Source: Bacillus timonensis (GTDB taxonomy: Bacteria > Bacillota > Bacilli > Bacillales > Bacillaceae_L). Taken from it: 64,000 bases of DNA. The DNA lies in NCBI RefSeq assembly GCF_004799755.1, contig NZ_SLUB01000015.1:25824-89823 (forward strand), written 5' to 3'. The position numbers were made by a program, and so were the translations under genes. A model generated the notes under the pieces. It saw only the letters and a program-made list of their open reading frames with translations, was not told the origin of the DNA and ran no database searches. Below, one piece after another: positions 1 to 7,903 of this stretch (the stretch's first letter is position 1; every line of letters begins with the position of its first letter).

Positions 1-36
1 TTTAGTTAACTTTATACCAAACTCTTAATATAGACT

Positions 37-90
37 TATAATGAAAGTAGGGATTGATGACATTTTGTACACTGTTTGGTCATCAATCCC
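37..90 (+). promoter_or_regulatory. usp promoter and 5' stem-loop leader
   Basis: A perfect -10 hexamer TATAAT lies at 37-42; the -35 region is weak. A start point 7-8 bases further on falls at 49-50, exactly where a perfect 12-bp inverted repeat begins: GGGATTGATGAC (50-61) and GTCATCAATCCC (79-90) around a 17-nt loop. The mRNA should therefore start with a stem-loop. There is no U-tract, so it is not a terminator. A 5' stabilising hairpin is the most likely role (inference). Confidence 0.55.
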
Positions 91-114
91 GTCAATTTGA
101 AGGGGGTCATTCAT

Positions 115-537
115 ATGCCTAGATTACTAGTGCCTGTTGACGGTTCTGAGCATTCTATTAAAGCTTTACATTTCGCCTTAAATCAAGCGGTTGAAACCGG
201 TTCTGACATCATTCTCCTCAATGTTCAACCAAGTTATAACACTCCAAATGTAAAGCGCTTTGTTCGGCAAGATCAAATTCAAGCGTATCAACATGAAGAA
301 AGTAAAATCGCGTTTGATAAAGCTTTAGCTGAAACGGAGAACTTCTCTGTTCCAGTGAAAACCAAATTACGAATTGGAGAACCTGGAATTGAAATTTGTA
401 CTGAAGCAAGCGAAAGTCAGGTGTCTCAAATTATCATGGGCTATAGGGGTTTAGGTGCAATTAAACGAACAGTTCTCGGTAGTGTTAGCTATAAGGTATT
501 ACACGAACCTCCTTGCCCAGTAACCATCGTTCCTTAA
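115..537 (+). CDS. Universal stress protein, UspA family
   Basis: This 140-residue single-domain protein is a cytoplasmic UspA-type nucleotide-binding protein. The N-terminus MPRLLVPVDGSEHS is the typical beta1/D-G-S start, and the C-terminal GYRGLGAIKRTVLGS fits the ATP-binding pattern G-x2-G-x9-G-S, so it is likely an ATP-binding member. I chose ATG 115 because AGGGGG (101-106) sits just upstream; an in-frame TTG at 76 would place the start inside the leader stem-loop and has no ribosome binding site. The gene is monocistronic and ends in a terminator. Usp proteins are generally induced by stress or stationary phase; the exact role here is unknown. Confidence 0.9.
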   Translation: MPRLLVPVDGSEHSIKALHFALNQAVETGSDIILLNVQPSYNTPNVKRFVRQDQIQAYQHEESKIAFDKALAETENFSVPVKTKLRIGEPGIEICTEASESQVSQIIMGYRGLGAIKRTVLGSVSYKVLHEPPCPVTIVP

Positions 538-575
538 AACTATTTTTACAGATGAAGGCGCTATCTATATATAGA

Positions 576-614
576 AAAAGTGAGAAGATAACCAAGGTAT
601 TTTCTCGCTTTTTT
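576..614 (+). terminator. Intrinsic terminator after usp
   Basis: A 15-bp stem (576-590 with 598-612, two G-U pairs) around a 7-nt loop, ending in a T-rich tract. It separates usp from the MFS gene. Confidence 0.8.
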
Positions 615-710
615 GTTTATTAAGGTTCTTTCTTATAATCGATTTCGACAACCTCCATTTTTAACCTGACCTTGCCAGTAAGCATATGTTACAAAAGGGT
701 GGTGGTCCGG

Positions 711-1841
711 TTGAAGAGGTTATATCTTGTCGCGTTATTTCTTATCGTTACAGGGATTTTTGTTGCATCAAATATTTATACGTTTATTCCTATTTATCAA
801 AGTATATCGAATTCAATCCATATTTCTGTTGAACAAGTGGTGGTTGGTGGGAGCATTTTTTCCTTTACTTATGCATGCGGGTTGTTATTCTTTGGACCTA
901 TTTCTGAGAAAATTGGAAGAAAAAAAGTCATTCTTCTTGGATTAATCCTTTCATTTTTTGCAACTGGCTTAGTGGGTTTTTCATTTAATGAACAATCACT
1001 GTATCTTTTCAGGAGTCTTCAAGGTTTTGCTTTAGGGAGTTTTCCCCCGGTTGCGTTTGCATATATCTTTGATGTATTTCCCGTTCGACACCGTGCGCTC
1101 GTGCTAGCCCTTATTAACTGCGGCTTCTTAATTGCGGGAATCCTCGGTCAACTTATTAGTTCGAGCATTACTTATTTCTATGGATGGGAGTATGTATTAT
1201 TTTGCTTTGCCATTATTTATCTAGTCCTGTTTATTTGCGGTTTGTTTATCCTTTCAACAGTCCCGGTCACTAAACCAGCTAACGCACCATTTTTTCAAGA
1301 CATTTGTAAAATGATGAAGAGTCCCTCATTAGTCACCTGCTATATGATTACCTTTTCGATTTTACTGACATTTATTTCGTTTTATGACGGAATTGGCCAA
1401 TACTTACATGAAAAATATTCAATTGACCAACAAACTTTATTTAAAATAAGGGCAATTGGTCTCATTGGTGCATCTTTTTCATTGTTAACAGGGAGATTCG
1501 TACGGTATTTGGGTGACCGTCGAACATTATTAATCGGTCTATGTCTTGTAGCAATTAGTTTAAGTTTTCTCCTTTTTATAAATACACCTGCAATGATCGC
1601 GATCCTATCCATTCCTTTTATTGCGGCTATTTCTCTCCTCTACCCTTCCCTTATTTCGATCATCGGTAAACTTGGTGAAGAGGCAAGAGGTTCCGCCATT
1701 TCATTATATTCATTTACTTTAATGACTGGAGGAAGCCTTGGAGCACTGATATCATCTGTATTAGAGTTTCCGATATTACTTAGAAGTCTAATTGGGTTAT
1801 TTGTCCTAAATATAATTCTAAGTTTTAAATTAAAAATGTAG
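711..1841 (+). CDS. MFS transporter
   Basis: A 376-residue polytopic membrane protein with about 12 hydrophobic helices. It is a major facilitator superfamily permease: motif A between helices 2 and 3 is visible as GPISEKIGRKKVILLG, followed by the RSLQGFALG segment typical of drug/solute antiporters (DHA1-like). TTG 711 is the preferred start because AAAGGGTGG lies 8-15 bases upstream; an in-frame TTG at 672 has no ribosome binding site. The substrate cannot be inferred; efflux of a small molecule is most likely. It converges on the flavodoxin gene, sharing a terminator that overlaps that gene's 3' end. Confidence 0.85.
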   Translation: MKRLYLVALFLIVTGIFVASNIYTFIPIYQSISNSIHISVEQVVVGGSIFSFTYACGLLFFGPISEKIGRKKVILLGLILSFFATGLVGFSFNEQSLYLFRSLQGFALGSFPPVAFAYIFDVFPVRHRALVLALINCGFLIAGILGQLISSSITYFYGWEYVLFCFAIIYLVLFICGLFILSTVPVTKPANAPFFQDICKMMKSPSLVTCYMITFSILLTFISFYDGIGQYLHEKYSIDQQTLFKIRAIGLIGASFSLLTGRFVRYLGDRRTLLIGLCLVAISLSFLLFINTPAMIAILSIPFIAAISLLYPSLISIIGKLGEEARGSAISLYSFTLMTGGSLGALISSVLEFPILLRSLIGLFVLNIILSFKLKM

Positions 1842-1857
1842 AAACCGATGTAAGGAT

Positions 1858-1897
1858 GAAAAGGGTAAAACTAGATAGTGATACCCTTTTCATTTTT
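1858..1897 (+). terminator. Terminator after the MFS gene
   Basis: Stem 1858-1867 (GAAAAGGGTA) with 1882-1891 (TACCCTTTTC), followed by ATTTTTT. It lies partly inside the 3' end of the convergent flavodoxin gene and may work in both directions. Confidence 0.65.
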
Positions 1898-2326
1898 TAC
1901 ACGTTCCATGATAACCTCTACAAAGCGCTCAAACCGATGTTCATCTAAAAATTGAGGCATTAATTCAATTTTCAAGGTTGCTGCTAAGTTTGAATGCACA
2001 AAAAGCATATCACGAAATTCATCAACTGCCCCACAATAATGGGGATAGCATTGGTCCCCAGTCCCAAATACAGCTGTTACGATATCCTTATTGGATGTGT
2101 TCTCAAATGCTCGATAAAGGGAAATCATTTCATTCGGAATATCCCCATTTCCCCAAGTATAGGTACCTATAATAATCGCATCATATGAATCTAATTCATA
2201 TAATGGAAAATGTTCGTGCTGATAGACATTACACCTGCTAGTGTATCTACTCATATACTTGTAGATGATATTCATCGCTTCCTCTGTATTTCCAGTAACT
2301 GATGTATACACAATGGCAATCTTCAT
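1871..2326 (-). CDS. Flavodoxin of the ribonucleotide reductase operon
   Basis: A 151-residue flavodoxin. The FMN phosphate loop TSVTGNTEEA follows beta1, and TYTWGNGDIP forms the 50s loop that stacks on the isoalloxazine ring; FGTGDQCYPHYCGA matches the 90s loop. It is the third gene of the RNR operon, starting 2 bases after the beta-subunit stop codon, so translation is probably coupled. In class Ib enzymes the flavodoxin-like NrdI supplies oxidant for the Mn-tyrosyl cofactor; this protein is longer than usual NrdI (about 130 residues) and looks more like a true flavodoxin, so an NrdI-like or reductant role is inference from position. Confidence 0.85.
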   Translation of the reverse strand: MKIAIVYTSVTGNTEEAMNIIYKYMSRYTSRCNVYQHEHFPLYELDSYDAIIIGTYTWGNGDIPNEMISLYRAFENTSNKDIVTAVFGTGDQCYPHYCGAVDEFRDMLFVHSNLAATLKIELMPQFLDEHRFERFVEVIMERVKNEKGITI

Positions 2327-2328
2327 TT

Positions 2329-3375
2329 TTATAGCTCATCAAACCCATTGGATTGGGATACCTTGGTATAGGTTCGTGATTTTTGTTCGAAGAAATCGGA
2401 TTTGGTATCATTCATCATTTCATCACTAAACACTTGAATCCAGGGCATTGGGTTTTCTCTCTCTTCATATAAGTTTTGGAACCCCAGCTGGCGAAGCCTT
2501 TTATTAGCAAGATATTCAACATATTCTTCAAATTCTTTTAAATCAATTCCATCAATATCTTTCAAAATATAGCGTGCCCATTCCTTTTCAAGCTCCACTG
2601 CCTGTCCGATTGCCTTAAAGACATAATCCTTGTTTTCTGCGGTGTTAAGTTCTGGGTTTTCTGATAAAAGAATTCGTACAAATTGAGCGATAAAATACGC
2701 ATGCTGCATTTCATCCCTCTGAATATAGCTAATCATTGTGCTCGTTTTAAGCATTTTTTGTTGTCTCGCAAGGTTATAGAAAAAGGCAAAGCCAGCATAA
2801 AAATAAATTCCCTCTAGGTTAATTGAATTGATTGCAAGCTTAAACAAATTTACTGGAGTCGGATGCTGCCTGAATCCCTCGTAAGCCTCTAGGATTACCT
2901 GATTTCTTTTTCGAACTATCGGATCTTCCTTCGCCTGATTAAAGCGATCCTTTTGTTCTTGTAAGGGTACCAATGAACTGAGAATATAGGAATAAGATTC
3001 ATTATGAACGGCTTCCTGCTGTGAGATCACTGCGAAAATAGCTTTAAAACTAGAATCTGTTACATAGTCCATGACCTGGTTCATCGTAGGTGTTTGCAAA
3101 CTATCTAGTGAAGCGAGCTGAGTGTTTATTCGTAAAAATACATCCTTTTCAGAAAGGCTTAATTGGTCCCATTGCTTGATATCATCCTGCATATTAATTT
3201 CTTGGGCTTTCCAAAAATTCGAAAGCAAGGTTTGATATAAAGTATACATTTGGGGATAGGCAATATCATTCCAATTCAATAAACCCGAGGTTTCTCCATT
3301 TATTATTCCTGTTGATTTATTCGGAAACTCCGGATTAAATAATTTTATTTTTGTTAACGGCTGGTTGTTTGTCAT
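2329..3375 (-). CDS. nrdF: Class I ribonucleotide reductase, beta (R2) subunit
   Basis: The 348-residue radical-generating subunit of a class I ribonucleoside-diphosphate reductase. By eye alignment to E. coli R2 all metal ligands are present: Asp in SLDSLQTP, Glu and His in QQEAVHNESY, Glu in NLEGIYFY, and Glu/His in RDEMQH. The Tyr of NESY occupies the radical tyrosine position, so this is a Tyr-radical enzyme and not a class Ic type. ATG 3375 has AAGGGGG upstream. It lies 15 bases after the alpha-subunit gene. Whether the metal is Fe or Mn cannot be read from the sequence; the symbol nrdF assumes class Ib. Confidence 0.93.
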   Translation of the reverse strand: MTNNQPLTKIKLFNPEFPNKSTGIINGETSGLLNWNDIAYPQMYTLYQTLLSNFWKAQEINMQDDIKQWDQLSLSEKDVFLRINTQLASLDSLQTPTMNQVMDYVTDSSFKAIFAVISQQEAVHNESYSYILSSLVPLQEQKDRFNQAKEDPIVRKRNQVILEAYEGFRQHPTPVNLFKLAINSINLEGIYFYAGFAFFYNLARQQKMLKTSTMISYIQRDEMQHAYFIAQFVRILLSENPELNTAENKDYVFKAIGQAVELEKEWARYILKDIDGIDLKEFEEYVEYLANKRLRQLGFQNLYEERENPMPWIQVFSDEMMNDTKSDFFEQKSRTYTKVSQSNGFDEL

Positions 3376-3390
3376 TCGTTCTATTCCCCC

Positions 3391-5679
3391 TTAACTATGG
3401 CATAGTTCACATTCTTCAATTTCTGCTTGTGAGGTACTTCTTACATAATATGTCGTTTTTAACCCTTGTCTCCAAGCCTCTAAATGGAGTTGCAAGAGAT
3501 CCTTTGCTTTAATATCATGTCTGACATATAGATTGAAGCTAATGCCTTGGTCGATATGACGCTGGCGTGCTGCATTTTGTCTTATACTCCAAATTTGATC
3601 CACTTCATGACGTGCTTTTCGGTAAAATTCATAGGTTCTATGGTTAATATCTGGTGCGGTGACTTTAAATTTAAAATTCTTTTTCTCCTCTGCATACTCG
3701 ACTGCGTAGATTGGATCAATCCCATCCGTAGAGCCGCCAATTTTAGCTGTCGATGAATTAGGAGCAACCGCCATCAGCCAACCATTCCTCAGTCCATTCT
3801 GAGAAACATGTTCTTTAAGTCTGTTCCATCGTTCAGATGTGTACTTTCTGCGGGTAAAATAGGCTCCTGTTTCCCAATCGGATCCTTTAAACTTCGGGTA
3901 AGCTCCTTTTTCCTTGGCAAGCTCCATGGAGGATTGTATTGCGTAATAGGCAATGTTCTCGTATAATACATCCGCGAGTTGAACAGCCTCTTCTGATTCC
4001 CAGTAAATCCCCTTAAGTGCTAAAAGATGATGCCACCCAAATGTCCCTAATCCAACCGCACGAAACTTTTTATTAGTGATATCTGCTTGTTTAACAGAGA
4101 TGGTATTTAAATCAATAACATTATCGAGCATTCTTACCTGAATGCGGATTAATCGTTTTAGTACATTTTCCTGAACAGCCCTTGGCAGATTAATAGATGA
4201 TAAATTACAAACTACAAAATCACCTGGTTTTCGAATGATCACAATATTTCCTTCATCATCCACATACTCTTTTGTAATCGTGGTTACTGACATATTTTGT
4301 GCAATCTCCGTACATAAATTACTGCAGAAAATCGCTGTTCGGCCTTTTCCTAGCAGATGTTTATTTGGATTTTGACGGTTGACTGCATCACGGTAGAACA
4401 TATATGGTGTTCCTGTTTCTAACTGCGCAATCATGATTCGTGCCATGACATCCATCGCACGGTAGGATTTGCGTGGTAAAAGTGGATGGTTAACAGCTTC
4501 CAAATATTTTAATGTGAAATATTTTTCATCCTCTTCATCATAAAAATCTTCAAGTCCTAATGGGTTTCCTTTTTCATCCTTCCAGCCCATGAATTGCTTT
4601 ACTTCATGTGGACAAAAGGTATGCCACTCCCCGATGCTTCTTCCATTTTCATCAACTTCTTCTAGCCTTTTCATAAAAAGATCTGGGACGGAGACTCCCG
4701 TAAAAATATCATGAGCCTTACGGCGCTCGTCCCCATTATTCGTTTTTAAATCTAGGAAACCATTCATAATGTCCTTATGGAATAAATCAAGATAGATAGC
4801 AATTGCTCCTTGGCGTTGTCCTAATTGGTCAACACTTACTGCTGTATCATTAATTAGACGAATCCATGGTACAACCCCAGAGGAATTCCCTTTAAACTTT
4901 TTAATATCGGAGCCGAGTGCACGAACCTTTCCATAATAGACACCTATCCCCCCTCCATCTTTTGATAATCTAGAAATATCCCAGTTATTTAAATAAATGC
5001 CATCAAGTGAGTCCTCAACTGTATCAATAAAACAAGAGGACAACTGACCAAAGCTTTTACCCGCATTTGATAATGTTGGAGTAGCAACGGTCATATACAA
5101 ATTACTTAATGCCCAGTAAGCTTCCTTGACGAACTCAATCCGCACATCCCTATTTTCATGCTGCATCAATGTCATAGCAATGATCATGAAACGCTCCTGT
5201 GGAAGTTCGTAAATATTCCGTTCGTAATCTCTAGCAAGATATCGGTCCGCTAATAAAAACAGACCGATGTATGTAAATAGATGATCTTTAGTAGGATCAA
5301 TTACCTTTTCAAGTTCAAAAATTTCATCTTTGGAATAGGAGTTTACTATATCATTGGAATAAATTCCTTTGTTCGTTAGTTCTTCAATTAACTCATGAAA
5401 GTTCCCGTATTTTAGGGTACTTTTGTAATTCCGACTCGTGGCAGCTTTTTCATAGAGCTCATTTAAATACAGATGGGCCGCTAAATATGTCCAATTAGGC
5501 TGGTCCATGGCAATGCGATTAAGGGAATAAAAAAGTCCATGTTGGTTTGCCTCAAAAGTAGAGAAATTCATCCCTTGTAGTCTATTTCTTAATTCGGTTG
5601 TATCAAGCTGATATACCTTTTTAGCATAATCAAGCGAGTGTAGAACTGAATCTAATTCTCCTTGTGTTGTGATATTCAA
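3391..5679 (-). CDS. nrdE: Class I ribonucleotide reductase, alpha (R1) subunit
   Basis: The 762-residue catalytic subunit reducing NDPs to dNDPs. The active-site motif FCSNLCTEI carries the Asn/Cys/Glu triad, an earlier QLSSCF segment holds one redox Cys, NSSTAKIGGSTDGI is the phosphate-binding loop, and the C-terminal tail ECELCHS has the CxxC used for re-reduction by thioredoxin-like partners. I see no N-terminal ATP-cone; the first 90 residues are the all-alpha R1 N-domain, so dATP inhibition through a cone is unlikely. It is longer than B. subtilis NrdE (about 700). Start is TTG 5679 with AAGGGAGAG upstream. The gene follows a cobalamin riboswitch, so its expression should fall when B12 is plentiful. 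Confidence 0.95.
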   Translation of the reverse strand: MNITTQGELDSVLHSLDYAKKVYQLDTTELRNRLQGMNFSTFEANQHGLFYSLNRIAMDQPNWTYLAAHLYLNELYEKAATSRNYKSTLKYGNFHELIEELTNKGIYSNDIVNSYSKDEIFELEKVIDPTKDHLFTYIGLFLLADRYLARDYERNIYELPQERFMIIAMTLMQHENRDVRIEFVKEAYWALSNLYMTVATPTLSNAGKSFGQLSSCFIDTVEDSLDGIYLNNWDISRLSKDGGGIGVYYGKVRALGSDIKKFKGNSSGVVPWIRLINDTAVSVDQLGQRQGAIAIYLDLFHKDIMNGFLDLKTNNGDERRKAHDIFTGVSVPDLFMKRLEEVDENGRSIGEWHTFCPHEVKQFMGWKDEKGNPLGLEDFYDEEDEKYFTLKYLEAVNHPLLPRKSYRAMDVMARIMIAQLETGTPYMFYRDAVNRQNPNKHLLGKGRTAIFCSNLCTEIAQNMSVTTITKEYVDDEGNIVIIRKPGDFVVCNLSSINLPRAVQENVLKRLIRIQVRMLDNVIDLNTISVKQADITNKKFRAVGLGTFGWHHLLALKGIYWESEEAVQLADVLYENIAYYAIQSSMELAKEKGAYPKFKGSDWETGAYFTRRKYTSERWNRLKEHVSQNGLRNGWLMAVAPNSSTAKIGGSTDGIDPIYAVEYAEEKKNFKFKVTAPDINHRTYEFYRKARHEVDQIWSIRQNAARQRHIDQGISFNLYVRHDIKAKDLLQLHLEAWRQGLKTTYYVRSTSQAEIEECELCHS

Positions 5680-5715
5680 TTTATTTCTCTCCCTTATCTA
5701 TTTTTTTGTTAAAAC

Positions 5716-5753
5716 AGAAAAAATCCGCTCAAACGAATTGAGCGGATGAAACG
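5716..5753 (-). terminator. Riboswitch terminator before the RNR operon
   Basis: On the minus strand a perfect 10-bp stem (5738-5747 with 5723-5732) closes a TTCGT loop and is followed by a T-run. Just upstream, CGTTTCATC (5753-5745) overlaps the 5' side of this stem and is a perfect 9-nt complement of GATGAAACG (5805-5797). The antiterminator and the terminator are therefore mutually exclusive, as in a transcriptional riboswitch. Confidence 0.85.
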
Positions 5754-5833
5754 ATAACACCAAGAGAGCATAAAAATAGAGCCGACCTGTCGCCACCGTT
5801 TCATCTTCCCAATCCCCGAAGAAGGTGAAACAT

Positions 5834-5999
5834 CTTAAGAAAAGACAGGTCTCCTGACTCATGCGTCACTCTACTTTGAACCCTTCCCATATAAGTTATA
5901 CAGTGGTCTGTTCATTTCGTCAGCAATTACAGTTGCGGGGGCAGTTCTGGATTTTCACCAGATTCCCTATTAAGCCTATACGGCATCTCTTTCTTAAGG
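5834..5999 (-). ncRNA. Cobalamin (B12) riboswitch aptamer
   Basis: Read on the minus strand, this region has the cobalamin riboswitch signature: P1 arm CTTAAGAAA near 5998-5990 pairing with TTTCTTAAG at 5842-5834, the conserved GGTGAAAATCC and CCCCCGCAACTG segments, ACCACTG, GGGAAGG, and the B12 box AGTCAGGAGACCTGTC. Segment GACAGGTC at 5791-5784 downstream can pair with GACCTGTC of the B12 box (5851-5844), offering a switch between ligand-bound and expression-platform folds. It precedes the RNR operon, whose enzyme does not need B12. The same logic is known for B12-independent RNR genes in other bacteria. Confidence 0.95.
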
Positions 6000-6104
6000 C
6001 AAAACACAATATGTAGTTATATAAACCGAAATACTATCAATATATGCTATTAAAATTAATAATAAACGACTCCAATACTTTTAGCAAGACAAACTTTGAC
6101 AAAA

Positions 6105-6614
6105 TTATTTCTCAAGAAATAATACCATATGCTCTTCGCCACGATATTGTCCGTTGTATTTCATTGCTTTTTTATCAACAGCAAATGTTTGAAATCCTAC
6201 CTTTTCATATAATTGCTTTGCAGGTGTATTTTCAGCATCCACCGTTAAATAAAGTTGCTCAATTTCAGAAATATTTTCAGCTACTTTGATCGCTTCAGTT
6301 AGCAAAGATTTTGCAATTCCCTTTCCTCTTTTTTCATCATCAACATACATTGCGACAACATTAGCCCGATGCCTTATTTTTTGACGTGTTTCCCTTACTA
6401 AGGTTACCACACCAACTAATTGGGCTTTTTCAAATGCGCCAAATGTCAATATATATTCAGATTGAAAGCTTTTCTTGTATTCTTCGATCGGGTTTTCCTT
6501 ACTAATTGCTTCATGATAGGTGACTAAAAACGCATCTGGATCAGTTGTTAATGCTTTTAGTCGTAGCTTCCAATAGCCCTCAGCATCCTCTGGTATAAGC
6601 TTTCTAATATTCAT
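6105..6614 (-). CDS. GNAT family N-acetyltransferase
   Basis: A 169-residue GCN5-related acetyltransferase transferring an acetyl group from acetyl-CoA to an unknown amine. The acetyl-CoA loop is DDEKRGKGIAKSLL (Q/RxxGxG/A motif), followed by QLYLTVDAENTPAKQLYEKVGF, the usual motif B. ATG 6614 is chosen over 6635 because AAGGAGG lies 7 bases upstream of it. A palindrome AAGAACATTTGTTCTT (6628-6643) lies directly before the ribosome binding site and could be an operator. The gene is monocistronic; the substrate is not predictable. Confidence 0.88.
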   Translation of the reverse strand: MNIRKLIPEDAEGYWKLRLKALTTDPDAFLVTYHEAISKENPIEEYKKSFQSEYILTFGAFEKAQLVGVVTLVRETRQKIRHRANVVAMYVDDEKRGKGIAKSLLTEAIKVAENISEIEQLYLTVDAENTPAKQLYEKVGFQTFAVDKKAMKYNGQYRGEEHMVLFLEK

Positions 6615-6627
6615 AGTATCCCTCCTT

Positions 6628-6643
6628 AAGAACATTTGTTCTT
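6628..6643 (-). promoter_or_regulatory. Palindrome before the GNAT gene, LexA-like
   Basis: AAGAACATTTGTTCTT is a perfect palindrome apart from its central TT. It contains GAAC-N4-GTTC, the core spacing of the Bacillus LexA (DinR) box, but the central ATTT and the flanks deviate from the consensus. It sits between the promoter region and the ribosome binding site. Confidence 0.35.
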
Positions 6644-6765
6644 GTATTTTTTATTTTACTTAATTATAATGGTACTTAAGGAAAAAATATACAAAAACGT
6701 ATGACTTCTTTAGGAAATAGATAACATAGTGTAACGATACGAAATTTAAAAGGAGTGTTTTGTGA

Positions 6766-7176
6766 ATGAAAGGACAAGCAACACCGTATTTAATGTTTAA
6801 CGGAAATGCAAAGGAAGCTTTGGACTATTACAAGGAAATTTTTGAAGGGGAAATTTTGGATGTGCAAACATATGCTAAGGCGGGTTATGAGAACCAGGAT
6901 TGGGCGAACGATAGACTCATCCATGGTAAATTTAAAAAGAATGACTTCTTATTAATGGTATCCGATGATTCTCCAGACCAAACAGTTACGATCGGAAACA
7001 ACATCTCGCTTGTTATTGAATTCGAGAGTGAAGAAGAGATTACAAGAACGTTTAATGATTTAAAGGAAAAAGGAACAGTAATCATGGAATTACAGGATAC
7101 TTTCTGGGGTGCCAAATATGCAAAAGTAAAAGACCCATTCGGGATTATTTGGGATTTAAACTTCGAAAAACAGTAA
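6766..7176 (+). CDS. VOC family protein, PhnB/glyoxalase-like
   Basis: A 136-residue vicinal-oxygen-chelate fold protein of the PhnB/YjdN-type group (the family often mislabelled 3-demethylubiquinone methyltransferase). Visible hallmarks are the start ATPYLMFNGNAKEALDYYKEIF, the central GKFKKNDFLLMVSDD, and the closing FWGAKYAKVKDPFGIIWDLN. The enzymatic role in this subfamily is generally unproven. ATG 6766 has AAAGGAG upstream. It is monocistronic and converges on a GNAT gene across a GC-rich hairpin. Confidence 0.88.
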   Translation: MKGQATPYLMFNGNAKEALDYYKEIFEGEILDVQTYAKAGYENQDWANDRLIHGKFKKNDFLLMVSDDSPDQTVTIGNNISLVIEFESEEEITRTFNDLKEKGTVIMELQDTFWGAKYAKVKDPFGIIWDLNFEKQ

Positions 7177-7184
7177 TTGTGAAT

Positions 7185-7208
7185 ATCCCCCCAACCATCA
7201 GGGGGGAT
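7185..7208. terminator. GC-rich hairpin between convergent genes
   Basis: ATCCCCCC (7185-7192) pairs with GGGGGGAT (7201-7208) around an 8-nt loop. The hairpin is strong but has no immediate T-run on either strand, so it is a probable but atypical shared terminator. Confidence 0.5.
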
Positions 7209-7213
7209 CTAGA

Positions 7214-7753
7214 TTATTTTTTCCATTCGTGTTTTAGCAGACCATAAAAATACATATCAAAACGTTTGCCGTCTCGCTCGAGGAATTCCCTAGAAGTTCC
7301 TTCCCTGACAAAGCCTAGTTTTTCATATAAAGCGATGGCTCTTTCATTGTACTGAAATACAGTTAATTGGACTCTATGCAGATTTAATTCCTGAAATGCA
7401 AAATCTAACACAAGCTGCAACGCTTCATGTCCAAGCCCTCGATTTCGGTTACCATCTCCGCCAATTGCAATGGCGAGCCATGCATTTCGATGTGGCCAAA
7501 TAATACTATCAATGTCAACAAAGCCGACTAATTTTTCAGTAGCTAACTCTTTAATTCCAAACACGAATGCTTTTTCATTTTTCTGCTCGACCCATTCCTT
7601 GAAGTCAGAAGGATGTTTTGGGAAGGATGGTAACGTATCTAAATTTCTAAGAAACTCCTGATCTTCATACCAACTCACAATTGTTGGAACATCCTCATCC
7701 TTAAATCTTACAAGTTCAACCTTTTTTCCTTTTAGTAGATTATATGTAATCAT
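7214..7753 (-). CDS. GNAT acetyltransferase, RimJ/RimL type
   Basis: A 179-residue N-acetyltransferase of the RimJ/RimL/SpeG-like branch (Acetyltransf_3). It shows the long N-terminal substrate region VELVRFKDEDVPTIVSWY, the acetyl-CoA loop GGDGNRNRGLGHEAL, and NLHRVQLTVFQYNERAIALYEKLGFVREG. Such enzymes acetylate protein N-termini, polyamines or small amines; the substrate here is unknown. The start is an ATG at 7753; no second in-frame start looks better. It is a single gene. Confidence 0.88.
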   Translation of the reverse strand: MITYNLLKGKKVELVRFKDEDVPTIVSWYEDQEFLRNLDTLPSFPKHPSDFKEWVEQKNEKAFVFGIKELATEKLVGFVDIDSIIWPHRNAWLAIAIGGDGNRNRGLGHEALQLVLDFAFQELNLHRVQLTVFQYNERAIALYEKLGFVREGTSREFLERDGKRFDMYFYGLLKHEWKK

Positions 7754-7861
7754 ATGATATACCCCTTCATTATCGACTAATTTAGTAATTCAACATTTCG
7801 CATTGATTTCCTTTTTCAATCATTCTTTAATTGTCATATGTTACCGAGTAGTTCGCATTAT

Positions 7862-7890
7862 AAAAAGCCATAGAAACCTGTTCTATGGCC
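7862..7890 (-). terminator. Terminator after the secreted nuclease gene
   Basis: GCCATAGAA (7867-7875) pairs with TTCTATGGC (7881-7889). On the minus strand the stem is followed by TTTTT (complement of 7862-7866). Confidence 0.85.
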
Positions 7891-7903
7891 TTCCTATTAT
7901 TTT

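Noticed and set aside
3391..5679. Class II (B12-dependent) RNR
   Set aside because: The presence of a paired R2 with metal ligands and radical Tyr and the C-terminal CxxC of class I alpha subunits excludes it, despite the B12 riboswitch.
6044..6289. Plus-strand 81-residue frame
   Set aside because: It overlaps the GNAT gene in antisense, has no ribosome binding site, and the product has no recognisable features.
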